From positions 1 through 64,000 of the forward strand of contig NZ_NKYF01000028.1 of the NCBI RefSeq assembly GCF_002262885.1: 64,000 nucleotides of DNA. The letters are read 5' to 3'. Shown here one piece after another: positions 50,642-59,231 of the stretch. Source of the stretch: Pseudonocardia sp. MH-G8 (lineage in GTDB: Bacteria > Actinomycetota > Actinomycetes > Mycobacteriales > Pseudonocardiaceae). A program made the position numbers and the translations under genes. The notes under the pieces were generated by a model that saw only the letters and a list, made by a program, of their open reading frames with translations, did no database searches and was not told where the DNA came from. The number at the start of each line of letters is the position of its first letter. The stretch's first letter is position 1.

Positions 50642-51607
50642 CTAGGCCGGGCGGCGTGCCTGCAGGTCGTCGGCCGTGGGCGGGTCGGCGCCGCGGCGGC
50701 TGCACGTGATCGCGGCGGCGAGGGCGGCGTCGTCGAGCAGGGCGTCGAGGGTGTCGGCGTCGAGCGCGCGCAGGTCCGGGCGGGCGGCCGCGCCCAGCAG
50801 GCCGCGGCGGTGCAGGCCGGCGAGCAGGGCGGCGGAGAAGGTGTCGCCCGCACCGACGGTGTCGACCACCGTGATCGGCACCCCCGGCCGCCGTGCCCGG
50901 ACTCCGCCCGCGGTGCCGGCGAGCACACCTTCACCGCCGAGCGTCACGGCGACGAGGGCGGGCCCGCGGGTGAGCCAGTTCTCCAGCACGTCCTCCGGGC
51001 GCGTGCCGGGCAGGAGCCACTCGAGGTCCTCGTTGCTGACCTTCACGACATCGGCGACGGCGAGCAGTTCGTGCACCCCGGCCAGCACGTCGGCGGGCTC
51101 GCCCATCAGCAGCGGGCGGCAGTTCGGGTCGTAGCTGACCGTCACCTCCGCGGCGGCGCGCACCATCAACTCGCGCAACACAGCGGCACCGGGCGGGGTG
51201 GTGAGCGCCAGCGAGCCGGCGTGCAGCGCGACGACCGGGCCGTCGAGGGCACCGGCCAGCTCCTCGGTGCTCCACTGCCAGTCGGCCGTGCCGTTGATGC
51301 GGAAGTCGTAGGTGGCGCCGCCGTCCGGGCCGAGGGCGACCAGCGCCAACGAGGTCTGCTCGCTCGCCCGCGCCGCGTGGTCGAGCCCCACGCCGTTGGT
51401 CGTGAGGTGGGCGCGGATGCGCCGGCCGAGCACGTCGTCGGCGATCCGTGCGAGCAGCCGGGTGTCCACGCCGAGGCGCGCGAGCGCGACCGCGACGTTG
51501 GCCGAACTCCCGCCGGGCACGATCTCCAGGTACTCGTCGCCGACGGGCGCCGGGACCATGTCGATGAGCGCCTCGCCCGCGACCGCGACGACCCCGTTCT
51601 CGATCAT
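50642..51607 (-). CDS. PfkB-family carbohydrate kinase
   Basis: The 321-residue product is a ribokinase/fructokinase-like enzyme: N-terminal AVAGEALIDMVP, GGSSANVAVALARLG (about 34-48), and the C-terminal PfkB signature DTVGAGDTFSAALL with the catalytic Asp. It phosphorylates a sugar with ATP; 2-dehydro-3-deoxygluconate or fructose are likely classes. The start at 51607 begins the fold directly. It may act on the sugar taken up by one of the flanking transporters, but it is not in either operon. Confidence 0.92.
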   Translation of the reverse strand: MIENGVVAVAGEALIDMVPAPVGDEYLEIVPGGSSANVAVALARLGVDTRLLARIADDVLGRRIRAHLTTNGVGLDHAARASEQTSLALVALGPDGGATYDFRINGTADWQWSTEELAGALDGPVVALHAGSLALTTPPGAAVLRELMVRAAAEVTVSYDPNCRPLLMGEPADVLAGVHELLAVADVVKVSNEDLEWLLPGTRPEDVLENWLTRGPALVAVTLGGEGVLAGTAGGVRARRPGVPITVVDTVGAGDTFSAALLAGLHRRGLLGAAARPDLRALDADTLDALLDDAALAAAITCSRRGADPPTADDLQARRPA

Positions 51608-51614
51608 GCCGGTC

Positions 51615-52058
51615 TCAGCCGCGGACGGCGTCGGCGAGCTTGGCCAGCACCCCGTCGTGGATGCGTTGCAGGCCCTTCGGCGCGAAGGTGCGCTCGAAGA
51701 AGCCGCCGATCCCGCCGGCGCCGTTCCAGGCGCTCTCGACCGTGACGACACTGCGCGCGTCGCCCGCCGGCGTCACCGTCCAGGTCGTGACCATGCTCGA
51801 GTTCGCGTCCCGCTCGACGATGCGGTCCGGGCCGGGCACGCTCACCTCGACGAGCTGGTCGCGCACCCGCTTCTGCGTGGCCTGCAGCAGCCAGTGCGCA
51901 CGCGTGCCGGCGCCCTGGCCGCCGGACTCCACGCGGTAGTCGCGGTAGTGCTCGGTGAGGATCGTCGGGCGCACCGTCTCGTAGTCGGCGAGCGCCGCGT
52001 GCACCCGCGCTGCCGGGGCGTCGATCGTGCGCTCGGTCCGCGCGGTCACCTGTGCCAT
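51615..52058 (-). CDS. SRPBCC (START-like) family protein
   Basis: The 147-residue product has the polyketide-cyclase/START-like fold: ARTERTIDAPAARVHAALADYETVRPTIL at the start, alternating strands, and a long C-terminal helix with RIHDGVLAKLADAV. Such proteins bind hydrophobic ligands. Its stop is 7 bases before the PfkB kinase start on the same strand, so the two are probably co-transcribed. The function is not known. Confidence 0.85.
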   Translation of the reverse strand: MAQVTARTERTIDAPAARVHAALADYETVRPTILTEHYRDYRVESGGQGAGTRAHWLLQATQKRVRDQLVEVSVPGPDRIVERDANSSMVTTWTVTPAGDARSVVTVESAWNGAGGIGGFFERTFAPKGLQRIHDGVLAKLADAVRG

Positions 52059-52110
52059 GGGGCAATCCTGCCGTGACGCGGCCCCGGCCTCACAGAGGGC
52101 CCCCGTCGCG

Positions 52111-53397
52111 TCACGGTGTCACGGCATGGACGGAGATGTTCCCGTCGTCGGTCGTGCGGAAAATCGCGTAGCGGTCGGAGATGGCGAGGAGGTGGCCGGG
52201 TAGGCGATCGGCGAGAACGTTGCCGGATCGGTCGACCACGGCACGTCGTGCAGGGTCGCCGACGGTGAACGCATCGCTGAGGAACACCCGACCACGCCAC
52301 ACGCCACTGATGGAGATCGGACGGACCTCGCGACCCGAGACGCGGACCTCGCGGTCGTCGATCTGGAAGGTGGACAGCGTGTGGTCCAACGGGTCGACGC
52401 AGGCGATGAGCGAGCGGGTGTCGCTCCCGCAGGTGAGCGGATTGCCCAGATGCGCCACCTCGCGCCCGGAAGCCGCATCCAGGACCCGCGTGCTCTCGGC
52501 CCCGTCCCGACTCGTGCGCACCACCACGAGGTCGCCCGCCACCAGTTCCGCGTCCGAGTTCGAGAACCGTTCCTGCAGGTCCCAGCGACGATGACCGGAC
52601 GCCGCGTCCAGTCCGGTGACGGTTCCATCGGCAAACGGATGGCCCAGGAGCACCGCCTCGGCGAGGTCGGTCGGCCTTCGCACCAGGACCGTTCCTGCTG
52701 TGCTGATGCGCCCTTCCACCCCGGGGTGCCGCCAGAGTTCCTGCCCGTCCGACAGGCGGAGCGCAACCGTGTGGAGGCTGCCGGGGGTGGCGTTCATGTC
52801 CCTGGTTTCGACCAGCAGCAGGTTCTCGCCGACGTCGCGAAGTGCGATCGCGGTGTCCCCCGCCTCGCCGAAGGGGACGACGGGACCCATCCAGCGCACG
52901 GAACCGTCCTTCCCGGACAGGGCTGCGACGCCCTCTTCGGCGCGGTACGGCTCTCCGTCCTCGCGCGGGCACCAACCGGTCGGGTGCTCACAGTCGTCGC
53001 GGTAATAGGGCACGAGCACCAGGAAATCTTCGGGCGGACCTGCCACGAGGAAGCCAGGCTCGGCGTTCCCCGGGCGGAAGTACACGGCTCCACCTCCGCC
53101 GGGCAGGGGATCCAGGTAGCCGATGCCCCAGTGCGGCATCCCGGTTGCCGCGTCCACGACGGCGAGCCGAAAGCCGTCCCTCTCATTCCCACTGATCACC
53201 GCTGTGTCGCCGATCAGGGACGCCTCCCCGACGGTGCCGATCGCGGGGGCGCTCGTAACGTCCCACAGGGCTCGCTCCTGCACGAGCGGCGCGAGCGAGG
53301 GTGCCTCGTCGATGGTGTTCTCCACGGGGCCGCCCCCGCACGCGGCCACGAGGAACGCCACGCCCGTGAGTACCGCCAGCCGAACACGATCGCGCAC
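52111..53397 (-). CDS. lipoprotein with PQQ-like beta-propeller
   Basis: The 428-residue product has a lipobox (LVAAC, about Cys19) and then repeated propeller blades of the PQQ type, each with an Ala/Asp-x-x-x-Gly-x-x-x-Trp strand: AATGMPHWG, GKDGSVRWMG, LSDGQELWRH, DAASGHRRWD. It would sit on the outside of the membrane. The GTG start at 53397 directly precedes the signal. It is 35 bases downstream of the WXG-motif protein gene on the same strand, so it may be part of that type VII-like group, as a partner, receptor or protective protein. This role is inferred only. Confidence 0.8.
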   Translation of the reverse strand: MRDRVRLAVLTGVAFLVAACGGGPVENTIDEAPSLAPLVQERALWDVTSAPAIGTVGEASLIGDTAVISGNERDGFRLAVVDAATGMPHWGIGYLDPLPGGGGAVYFRPGNAEPGFLVAGPPEDFLVLVPYYRDDCEHPTGWCPREDGEPYRAEEGVAALSGKDGSVRWMGPVVPFGEAGDTAIALRDVGENLLLVETRDMNATPGSLHTVALRLSDGQELWRHPGVEGRISTAGTVLVRRPTDLAEAVLLGHPFADGTVTGLDAASGHRRWDLQERFSNSDAELVAGDLVVVRTSRDGAESTRVLDAASGREVAHLGNPLTCGSDTRSLIACVDPLDHTLSTFQIDDREVRVSGREVRPISISGVWRGRVFLSDAFTVGDPARRAVVDRSGNVLADRLPGHLLAISDRYAIFRTTDDGNISVHAVTP

Positions 53398-53432
53398 GGG
53401 CCGGCCACCCCGATGCCGACGCGGTGAACCGA

Positions 53433-54242
53433 TCACTTGAGGTGCCACCCGGTGTCGTCGCCGTCGGTGAGGCTGCCGTCGCTGTAGCGCTCCGCGGTGG
53501 GGTTCGGCCAGTTCTCGCCCTCGAAGCCGCTGTTGTCGTTGAGGCGGCGGTGGAGCTCGGCCGTGCGGACGCTGTTCTCGTTGGCGAGGTCGCTGAACAT
53601 GGTCATGGAGTTGGTCAGGGCGATGCCGAATGCGTTGAGAGCTGCGGCCGCGGCCACGACAGCGATGGGAAAGGTGAGCGGGCCCCCGGCCGCGGTCGAG
53701 ACGGCGGCCGCCACCGCCGAGGCGAGGCCGAGGACCAGGAGGATGAGGGCGATCTCGACATCCCTCCAGAACTCGACGATGGCTCTGGCGAGTTCGTTGA
53801 GTGCCGCGTCGATCGCGTCGCCGGTGGTCTTGACTGCGGTGAGCGCGAGTCGTTGCGGCCACAGGGCGCCGCGGTAGGCGTCGGCAGCCAGCCCCTTCCA
53901 ACTGTCGTCGGCCCGGGTCGAGCCCTCGATCGCGAGCCCGACGAGGTTGCTCGCGGTTCCGCCGATGGTGTTGGCCCAGGCGGTACCGGCGGCACGTAGG
54001 GCTGCGGGGTCCCCGGCCTGTTCGAGCGCGTGCCGGAGCCGACCGATCATGTCGTCGAACTGGCGTTGGAGATCGGCCACGCCTTGGCGCACGCCACCGA
54101 CCAGCTCGGGAGGCAGCTCGCGGAGCACGGTGTCGACCCCCCTGACGAGCCAGTGCACGAGCTCGGCGGCGTCCTCGATCCCGGAGTGGATGGCGGGGAC
54201 CAGAGTGAGGAGGTCGTTCTCGGGTGCGTCGGAAGCGGTCAT
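53433..54242 (-). CDS. WXG100-like protein with membrane-active segment
   Basis: The 269-residue product is mostly helical. It has a WKG turn in STRADDSWKGLAADAYRGAL (about 110-129), the helix-turn-helix signature of WXG100/ESX proteins, followed by a hydrophobic region (about 160-212) and a polar tail with no enzyme motif. It starts 17 bases after the EspC-like gene. It is probably a type VII secretion substrate or accessory. No EccC, EccD or mycosin gene is in the window, so the secretion machine must lie elsewhere. Confidence 0.75.
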   Translation of the reverse strand: MTASDAPENDLLTLVPAIHSGIEDAAELVHWLVRGVDTVLRELPPELVGGVRQGVADLQRQFDDMIGRLRHALEQAGDPAALRAAGTAWANTIGGTASNLVGLAIEGSTRADDSWKGLAADAYRGALWPQRLALTAVKTTGDAIDAALNELARAIVEFWRDVEIALILLVLGLASAVAAAVSTAAGGPLTFPIAVVAAAAALNAFGIALTNSMTMFSDLANENSVRTAELHRRLNDNSGFEGENWPNPTAERYSDGSLTDGDDTGWHLK

Positions 54243-54259
54243 GACTGGGCCCGGATCGC

Positions 54260-54577
54260 TCAGTAGATGTTCTGCATGCGGTGGACGCCGGCGGCTTCGT
54301 CCGCGGCGTAGGCAGCGGCGCTCGCGCGCAACGCAGCGGCGATGGCGGCGAAGCCGGCCACGCCCTGACTGATCCGGCTGGCCAGCTTGGCGCGTAGGGC
54401 CTCGTACTCGGCGGCCGCGGCGGGCCCGGCGAAAGAGAACACGGCGGGATCGAGCCGCTGCCTCTCGGCGGCCGCGGCCGCGACCCGCAGATCCGCGGCG
54501 GCGTTCGTCCACGTGGTGGCATCGGCCTCGAGGTCCTTGAGAGCGACCTCGATCTCGTCCGGCGTCGGTGTCGTCAT
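54260..54577 (-). CDS. EspC-like type VII secretion target
   Basis: The 105-residue product is Ala-rich and helical, with no signal peptide, as in the EspC/DUF2580 (T7SS target) family: VALKDLEADATTWTNAAADL at the start and AAAYAADEAAGVHRM near the end, where a YxxxD/E-type secretion signal (YAADE) is present. Its ATG overlaps the YbaB-like stop (ATGA). It probably pairs with the WXG-motif protein encoded next for export. Confidence 0.8.
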   Translation of the reverse strand: MTTPTPDEIEVALKDLEADATTWTNAAADLRVAAAAAERQRLDPAVFSFAGPAAAAEYEALRAKLASRISQGVAGFAAIAAALRASAAAYAADEAAGVHRMQNIY

Positions 54578-55203
54578 CGCGTTTCCTCCTCCGAGCCGGG
54601 CGTGAGTGGCGTGTCGGACAGCAGGGCGCGCAGTGCCGGGTAGCCGTCGAGGGCCCGTTCAGGCAGCCCCGCGATCAGGGCGAACGCGCCGCGCAACGCG
54701 TGAGCGACGTGGTGTTCGAGATCCCGCGAGGTGGCGATGCGCTGCCACGCCGGGTCGATCTCCACGCCGACGAGCCCCCCGTCGGCGACCGTGACGACCA
54801 CCTTCCGGCCGGGGCTGCTGACGCTTCCGGTGGCGGCGAGCAGGGTACTGAGCCGCTGCCGGAACTCGCGCAGCTCCTGCCACGCCTGCGACGTCGAGGA
54901 GACCGCGGCCCGACCTGCCCGCGTCGGTGGCGGCACCTGGGCGACGGGCCCGGCGGCCCATGCCGTCAGGCGGGCGGTCGTGGCCCCGAAGACGGCCTGC
55001 AGGACGGCCGCGGCGAGCTTGTTCCCGGCGAGCGCGCCGCGCCACCCGCCCCACAGCGCGACCACGACGTGCCGGGCAGCGCTGTCGATCTCGACACGCA
55101 CGTGGCCCGAGCCGTCCTCGCCGCTGTACCGGCCGTCCGGCGGCAGCGCCGGGAGCGCCGCCTGCGCACTCTGCGCGCCGGTGAGCGGTCCGTGTTCGTC
55201 CAT
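54574..55203 (-). CDS. YbaB/EbfC-like protein of a type VII cluster
   Basis: The 209-residue product has a YbaB/EbfC-like fold in its C-terminal half, with GRKVVVTVADGGLVGVEIDPAWQRIATSRDLEHHV (about 141-175), and an N-terminal half with HVRVEIDSAARHVVVALW. Such long YbaB-like proteins (EspL-like) often head actinobacterial type VII substrate clusters. The ATG at 55203 is chosen since the longer start adds nine residues. It overlaps the EspC-like gene by 4 bases. Confidence 0.75.
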   Translation of the reverse strand: MDEHGPLTGAQSAQAALPALPPDGRYSGEDGSGHVRVEIDSAARHVVVALWGGWRGALAGNKLAAAVLQAVFGATTARLTAWAAGPVAQVPPPTRAGRAAVSSTSQAWQELREFRQRLSTLLAATGSVSSPGRKVVVTVADGGLVGVEIDPAWQRIATSRDLEHHVAHALRGAFALIAGLPERALDGYPALRALLSDTPLTPGSEEETR

Positions 55204-55295
55204 GTGCAGGACGGTACGAGGAGCGGGCACTCGCCCGTGGTCGTTTCGGAGAAGTCACCACGCGGATCGGCGGCTGATCGTCAGGAGCTGTGCGA

Positions 55296-55796
55296 TCACG
55301 AGAGCGGGAAGGTGGCGATGTCCTCCAGGCAGGGGCCGTGGGGCGAGGACCGGTCGGCCACCAGCGCGACCTCGCGGGCCGTCCAGCTCGCGGCGACCGG
55401 CCTGCCCGCGAGCGAGGCCGGCACCCGACCCCTGGCCAGCACCACATCGGCCCGGAACGGCTGGGGATGCGTGACCGGCACCAACCCGACCGTCGCGTCG
55501 AACACGACGGCGGCGAGGTCGTCCAGCCCGGACACCGGGGCGCCGAGCCACTGGCCGCCGAGCCGCCGGGTGGCCGGGCCGAGCGCGCACCGGACGAGCG
55601 GGACGCCGTCGAGCTCGTCGGACAGGGCCGCCACCAGCGGTTCGACCACGTCGCCGGGCACGTGGCCCAGCGGGCGCAGCTTCACCAGCCACTGCTGCGG
55701 CACCGACCAGCTCACGCCGGCCACGGGCTCGCGCGGCAACGCCCCGAGCACCGCGACCACGTCGGCGGGCAGGTGGAGCGCCACGGACAACCGCAC
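55296..55796 (-). CDS. 2H phosphoesterase-like protein lacking both HxT motifs
   Basis: The 166-residue product has the length and layout of RNA 2',3'-cyclic phosphodiesterase/2'-5' RNA ligase: N-terminal MRLSVALHLP, the first motif region WLVKLRPLG (36-44) and the second PFRADVVLAR (113-122). Normal enzymes have WHxTLxFLG and PFxPHxTLAR. Here His-x-Thr is replaced by Leu-Val-Lys (37-39) and Asp-Val-Val (117-119), so both catalytic histidines are missing. It may bind RNA or act as a non-enzymatic relative. It stands alone between the type VII group and a repeat array. Confidence 0.78.
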   Translation of the reverse strand: MRLSVALHLPADVVAVLGALPREPVAGVSWSVPQQWLVKLRPLGHVPGDVVEPLVAALSDELDGVPLVRCALGPATRRLGGQWLGAPVSGLDDLAAVVFDATVGLVPVTHPQPFRADVVLARGRVPASLAGRPVAASWTAREVALVADRSSPHGPCLEDIATFPLS

Positions 55797-55832
55797 AACA
55801 CCACGCTAGGCCCGCGACACCCGCGCACCCAG

Positions 55833-55952
55833 ACCCCGACTCGCGCGGTTGGGAGGGCGCGACACACATGCACCGAGGCCGCGACTCGCGGAGTGGGAGG
55901 GGGTAACGCAGGCTCCGCGAGTCGGGGCCCCCTACGCGCGAGTCGGGGTTCC
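55833..55952. repeat. intergenic array 3 of CGACTCGCG / CGCGAGTCGGGG units
   Basis: Two copies (CCCCGACTCGCGCGG and CCGCGACTCGCGG) are followed by two in the reverse orientation (CCGCGAGTCGGGG, CGCGAGTCGGGG). It lies between the divergent 2H-like and amidohydrolase genes. Same unit as arrays at 35.1, 43.6 and 63.8 kb. Confidence 0.8.
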
Positions 55953-55997
55953 AGCGCGGTTGTGTTGCGGTGCGGGCGACCATGATCTCGAGTTTCG

Positions 55998-56038
55998 GTT
56001 GTCCATGGTTGCGCGGACAGCGATGAGCAACCGACAAC
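55998..56038. promoter_or_regulatory. hairpin upstream of the amidohydrolase
   Basis: GTTGTC-CAT-GGTTGC (55998-56012) can pair with GCAACC-GACAAC (56027-56038), 12 paired bases with a 3-base bulge and a 14-base loop. It lies 22 bases before the first amidohydrolase start codon. Operator or leader structure; a terminator is less likely here. Confidence 0.4.
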
Positions 56039-56060
56039 GCGGATCTTCGCCCGTGGCACC

Positions 56061-57266
56061 ATGCGGTTCATGGGGTCGATGTCGATCGTCAACTGCCGGG
56101 TGTTCGACGGGGAGGCGGGGGAGCTGCGCGACGGGCCCGTCCACGTCGTCGACGGGCGGATCACCGCCGTCGGGGACGCGGCCGCTCCCGCAGGCGAAGT
56201 GCTCGACGCGCACGGGGGCACCGTGGTGCCCGGGCTGATCGACGCGCACTTCCACGCCTACGGGATCGGCCTCGACATGGTCGGCATCGAGTCGCGCCCG
56301 CCGACCTACGTGGCGCTCGCCGGCGCGCGCCGCCTCGCGGCGGCGCTGGAGCGCGGGTTCACCACCGTGCGCGACGTCGCGGGCGGCGACCCGGGGCTCG
56401 CCGCGGCCATCGACGAAGGGCTGCTGCCGTCGCCGCGCTACCTCTACACGGGCGCGGCGCTGAGCCAGACCGGCGGGCACGGCGACCCGCGGCCGGCGGA
56501 GACGGACCTGTGCGGCTGCCACGCGCACATGAACGAGGTGGTCGACGGGGTCGACGCGCTGCGGCTGGCCGTGCGCGACCGGTTCCGCCGCGGGGCGCAC
56601 GCGATCAAGATCATGGCGTCGGGCGGGGTCGTCTCGCCGACGGACCCGATCCGTGTGCCGCAGTACTCCGCGGAGGAGATCCGCGCCGTCACCGAGGAGG
56701 CCACCCGGCGGGGCAGCTACGTGGCCGCGCACGCGTACTCGCCGGAGGCGATCCGGCACGCCGTCGAGAACGGGGTGCGCTCGGTCGAGCACGGCAACCT
56801 GGTGGACCGGCCCACGGCCGAGCTCATGGCCGAGCGGGGCGCGTTCCTCGTGCCCACGCTCGCCACCTACGACGCGATGGACCGCCGCGGCACCGAGGTG
56901 GGGCTCTCGGCCACCGGCCAGGGCAAGAACCGCGAGGTGCTCGACGCCGGCCGTGAGGCGGTGCGGCTGGCCCGAGCCGCGGGCGTGCGCATCGGGTTCG
57001 GCACCGACCTCATGGGCGCCCTCGAGGACGAGCAGCTCGAGGGCCTGCGTCTGCAGACCGAGGTGGAGGGCGTGCTGCCCGCCCTGCGCGCGGCGACGTC
57101 GGTGAACGCCGACCTGCTCGGCCGCCCGGACCTCGGCCGCGTCGCGCCCGGCTGCGCAGGCGACCTGCTGGTCCTGGACGGCGATCCCCTTCAGGATCCC
57201 GACCTGGTCTGGACGCAGGGGCAAGGCCGAAAGGTGATCCAGAACGGAAGACTGCTCACCCCCTGA
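56061..57266 (+). CDS. amidohydrolase (imidazolonepropionase/prolidase-like)
   Basis: The 401-residue product is a metal-dependent amidohydrolase: VPGLIDAHFHAYG (HxH site, about 56-68), KIMASGGV (carboxylated Lys, about 178-185), AAHAYS and EHGN histidines, and FGTDLMG (Asp). It resembles the imidazolonepropionase-like and Xaa-Pro dipeptidase-type group found in many actinobacteria. The start may be 56061, 56070 or 56079; none has a clear ribosome site. A strong hairpin follows the stop. The substrate is unknown, perhaps a cyclic imide or dipeptide. Confidence 0.88.
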   Translation: MRFMGSMSIVNCRVFDGEAGELRDGPVHVVDGRITAVGDAAAPAGEVLDAHGGTVVPGLIDAHFHAYGIGLDMVGIESRPPTYVALAGARRLAAALERGFTTVRDVAGGDPGLAAAIDEGLLPSPRYLYTGAALSQTGGHGDPRPAETDLCGCHAHMNEVVDGVDALRLAVRDRFRRGAHAIKIMASGGVVSPTDPIRVPQYSAEEIRAVTEEATRRGSYVAAHAYSPEAIRHAVENGVRSVEHGNLVDRPTAELMAERGAFLVPTLATYDAMDRRGTEVGLSATGQGKNREVLDAGREAVRLARAAGVRIGFGTDLMGALEDEQLEGLRLQTEVEGVLPALRAATSVNADLLGRPDLGRVAPGCAGDLLVLDGDPLQDPDLVWTQGQGRKVIQNGRLLTP

Positions 57267-57270
57267 CCCC

Positions 57271-57329
57271 ACCTTGGAGCCCCTTACTGCTGTTCTGCAG
57301 CGCCCTGAACAGCAGTAAGGCTCCAAGGT
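57271..57329. terminator. long bidirectional hairpin between convergent genes
   Basis: A 23-bp stem (ACCTTGGAG-CC-TTACTGCTGTTC pairing with GAACAGCAGTAAGG-CTCCAAGGT) with a 2-base CC bulge and an 11-base loop lies between the convergent amidohydrolase and Gfo/Idh genes. No T-run. Probable terminator for both. Confidence 0.7.
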
Positions 57330-57352
57330 GCGGGATGGGGGAGGGGAGGGGG

Positions 57353-58453
57353 CTAGGGGCGCGTGGCTGCTGTCAGGACCTCTCGCACGTTCGGCCAGCT
57401 CGCCAGCGCGTCCCGCACGTCCGGGTTGCTCTCCGTGCGCAGGGCCTCTGCGCGCGCCTCGGCCAGCACGTCGTCGAGCAGCACCCGCTGCCCCGTCTCC
57501 GCCGACCGCACCGCCGCCTCGACCATCGCCAGGCTGAGCACGTTCTCGTGCACCTCGCCCATCGGCGGCACGCCGGTGCGCAGCGCGTCGGTGAACACCA
57601 GCAGCGATCCCTCGATGCCGGAGAACAGGCCCGGCGGGCGCGGGGTGAGCTCGACATCGGCGTCGATCGCCGGGTCGTGGTCGCCGTCCCAGTGCGCCGA
57701 CCCCTTCTCGGCGGACAGGCGCCACACCCCGTTCCACGACGTCTGCTCGCCGGGACTGCACCAGCTCCCGGTGTAGGTGTAGCGGGCGCCGCCCTCGAAC
57801 GCGAAGACGACCGTGGCGGCGGCGTCGCCCGCGTACCAGCTCCACGACGGGTTGTGCGTCTCGCAGTACGCCGACACCGGCTCGGTGCCCAGCACGAACC
57901 GCGCCGAGTCGAACGCGTGGATCGCCATGTCCACCAGCAGGGGGTGGGCCATCTCCTCCCGGAACCCGCCGAACCGCGGAGCGCGGAAGAACTCCGTGGT
58001 CAGCGAGCCGAGCGCGCCGAGGTCCTCGGCCATGGCGCGCAGTGCGAACAGCTGCGGGTTCCAGCGCCGCGACTGGCTCACCATGAACAGCCGCCCGGTC
58101 ACCTCCGACGCCGCGGCCAGGGAGAGCGCCTGCGCGACGGTCTCGGCCACGGGCTTCTCACCCAGCACGTCGAGACCCGCGAAGAGCGCGGCCGTGGTGA
58201 CGGGGTGGTGGGCCGCGGGCACGGTCACGTCCACCACCGCCCGGGCACCGGTCGCGGCGGCCAGGGCCACCGCGTCGGTGCCCACCTCCACGGGACGGCC
58301 GAGCTCGGCGGCGGCCGCCTCCGCCGCGGCGCGATCGATGTCGGCGATCCCGGCCAGTTCGACGTCCGGTGCCGCCTCGATCGTCGCGCGCCAGGCCCGG
58401 CCCATGTTCCCGGCGCCGGCGAGCACCACCCGCAACGGGTCGGCGAGGGTCAT
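57353..58453 (-). CDS. Gfo/Idh/MocA-family sugar dehydrogenase, ThuB-like
   Basis: The 366-residue product has a Rossmann motif GAGNMG (13-18), EKP (conserved Lys in LGEKPVAET, about 94-102) and the C-terminal Gfo/Idh/MocA domain. It oxidises a sugar or inositol derivative with NAD(P). The start at 58453 overlaps the ThuA-like stop (ATGA). In Sinorhizobium the same pair (ThuA, ThuB) follows a trehalose/maltose ABC importer, as here. It is the last gene of the LacI-controlled operon. Confidence 0.92.
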   Translation of the reverse strand: MTLADPLRVVLAGAGNMGRAWRATIEAAPDVELAGIADIDRAAAEAAAAELGRPVEVGTDAVALAAATGARAVVDVTVPAAHHPVTTAALFAGLDVLGEKPVAETVAQALSLAAASEVTGRLFMVSQSRRWNPQLFALRAMAEDLGALGSLTTEFFRAPRFGGFREEMAHPLLVDMAIHAFDSARFVLGTEPVSAYCETHNPSWSWYAGDAAATVVFAFEGGARYTYTGSWCSPGEQTSWNGVWRLSAEKGSAHWDGDHDPAIDADVELTPRPPGLFSGIEGSLLVFTDALRTGVPPMGEVHENVLSLAMVEAAVRSAETGQRVLLDDVLAEARAEALRTESNPDVRDALASWPNVREVLTAATRP

Positions 58454-59211
58454 CGAGTGGGCCCCCCGTAGCCCGCGCCCTTGAAGAACTCGCCGGTCTC
58501 GTAGCGCAGCAGTTCCGGGTACGCGCGCTCCGGACGGTCGGTGCGCGCCCACTGCACGCCGTTGGCGATCACCCGGCGCACGTCCTTGTGGTGGTAGGTC
58601 GGGTAGTCCTGGTCGCCGGGACGGAAGTAGAAGACCTTCCCGTGCCCGCGGCGGAACGTGCAGCCGCTGCGGAAGACCTCGCCGCCGGAGAACGTGCTGA
58701 GGAAGATCAGCTCGTCGGGCGCGGGGATGTCGAAGAACTCCCCGTACATCTCGTCCTCCTCGATCTCCAGCGGGTGCGGCACGCCCGCGGCGATCGGGTG
58801 GGTCGGGTTCACGGTCCAGATCAGCTCGCGGTCGTGCTCGCTGCGCCAGCGCAGCGTGCAGCTGGTGCCCATGAGCTTGGTGAAGATCTTCGACCAGTGC
58901 CCGGAGTGCAGGACGATGAGGCCCATGCCCGCCAGCACGTGGTGGTGCACCCGCTCCACCACCTCGTCGGCCACCTCGCCGTGCGCGGCGTGGCCCCACC
59001 AGGTGAGCACGTCGGTCTCGCGCAGCACCTCCTCGGTGAGGCCGTGCTCGGGGTCGTCGAGGGTGGCGGTGCGGACGACGGCGTCACCCAGGTTCTCCCG
59101 GATGCCCGCGGCGATCGTCTCGTGCATGCCGTCGGGATAGATCTTGCGGACGTGTTCCTCGCGCTGCTCGTGGCGGTTCTCGCCCCAGACGGTCACGCGA
59201 ACGGGAGTCAC
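58450..59211 (-). CDS. ThuA-domain sugar-utilisation protein
   Basis: The 253-residue product has a ThuA-like (class I glutamine-amidotransferase-fold) domain: VTVWGENRHEQ (about 6-16), TWWGHAAHGEV, LIVLHSGHWSKIF and ELIWTVNPTHPIAAGVP. ThuA proteins help convert imported disaccharides to 3-keto forms with ThuB. The GTG start at 59211 is 20 bases after the MalG-like gene and follows a GAGAAGGG site. It overlaps the dehydrogenase start by 4 bases. Confidence 0.9.
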   Translation of the reverse strand: MTPVRVTVWGENRHEQREEHVRKIYPDGMHETIAAGIRENLGDAVVRTATLDDPEHGLTEEVLRETDVLTWWGHAAHGEVADEVVERVHHHVLAGMGLIVLHSGHWSKIFTKLMGTSCTLRWRSEHDRELIWTVNPTHPIAAGVPHPLEIEEDEMYGEFFDIPAPDELIFLSTFSGGEVFRSGCTFRRGHGKVFYFRPGDQDYPTYHHKDVRRVIANGVQWARTDRPERAYPELLRYETGEFFKGAGYGGPTR

Positions 59212-59231
59212 AGGTGATGCCCTTCTCTCGA

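Noticed and set aside
53433..55203. A complete ESX (type VII) secretion locus
   Set aside because: Only substrate-like and accessory genes are present; EccB, EccC, EccD, EccE and mycosin genes are absent from the window.
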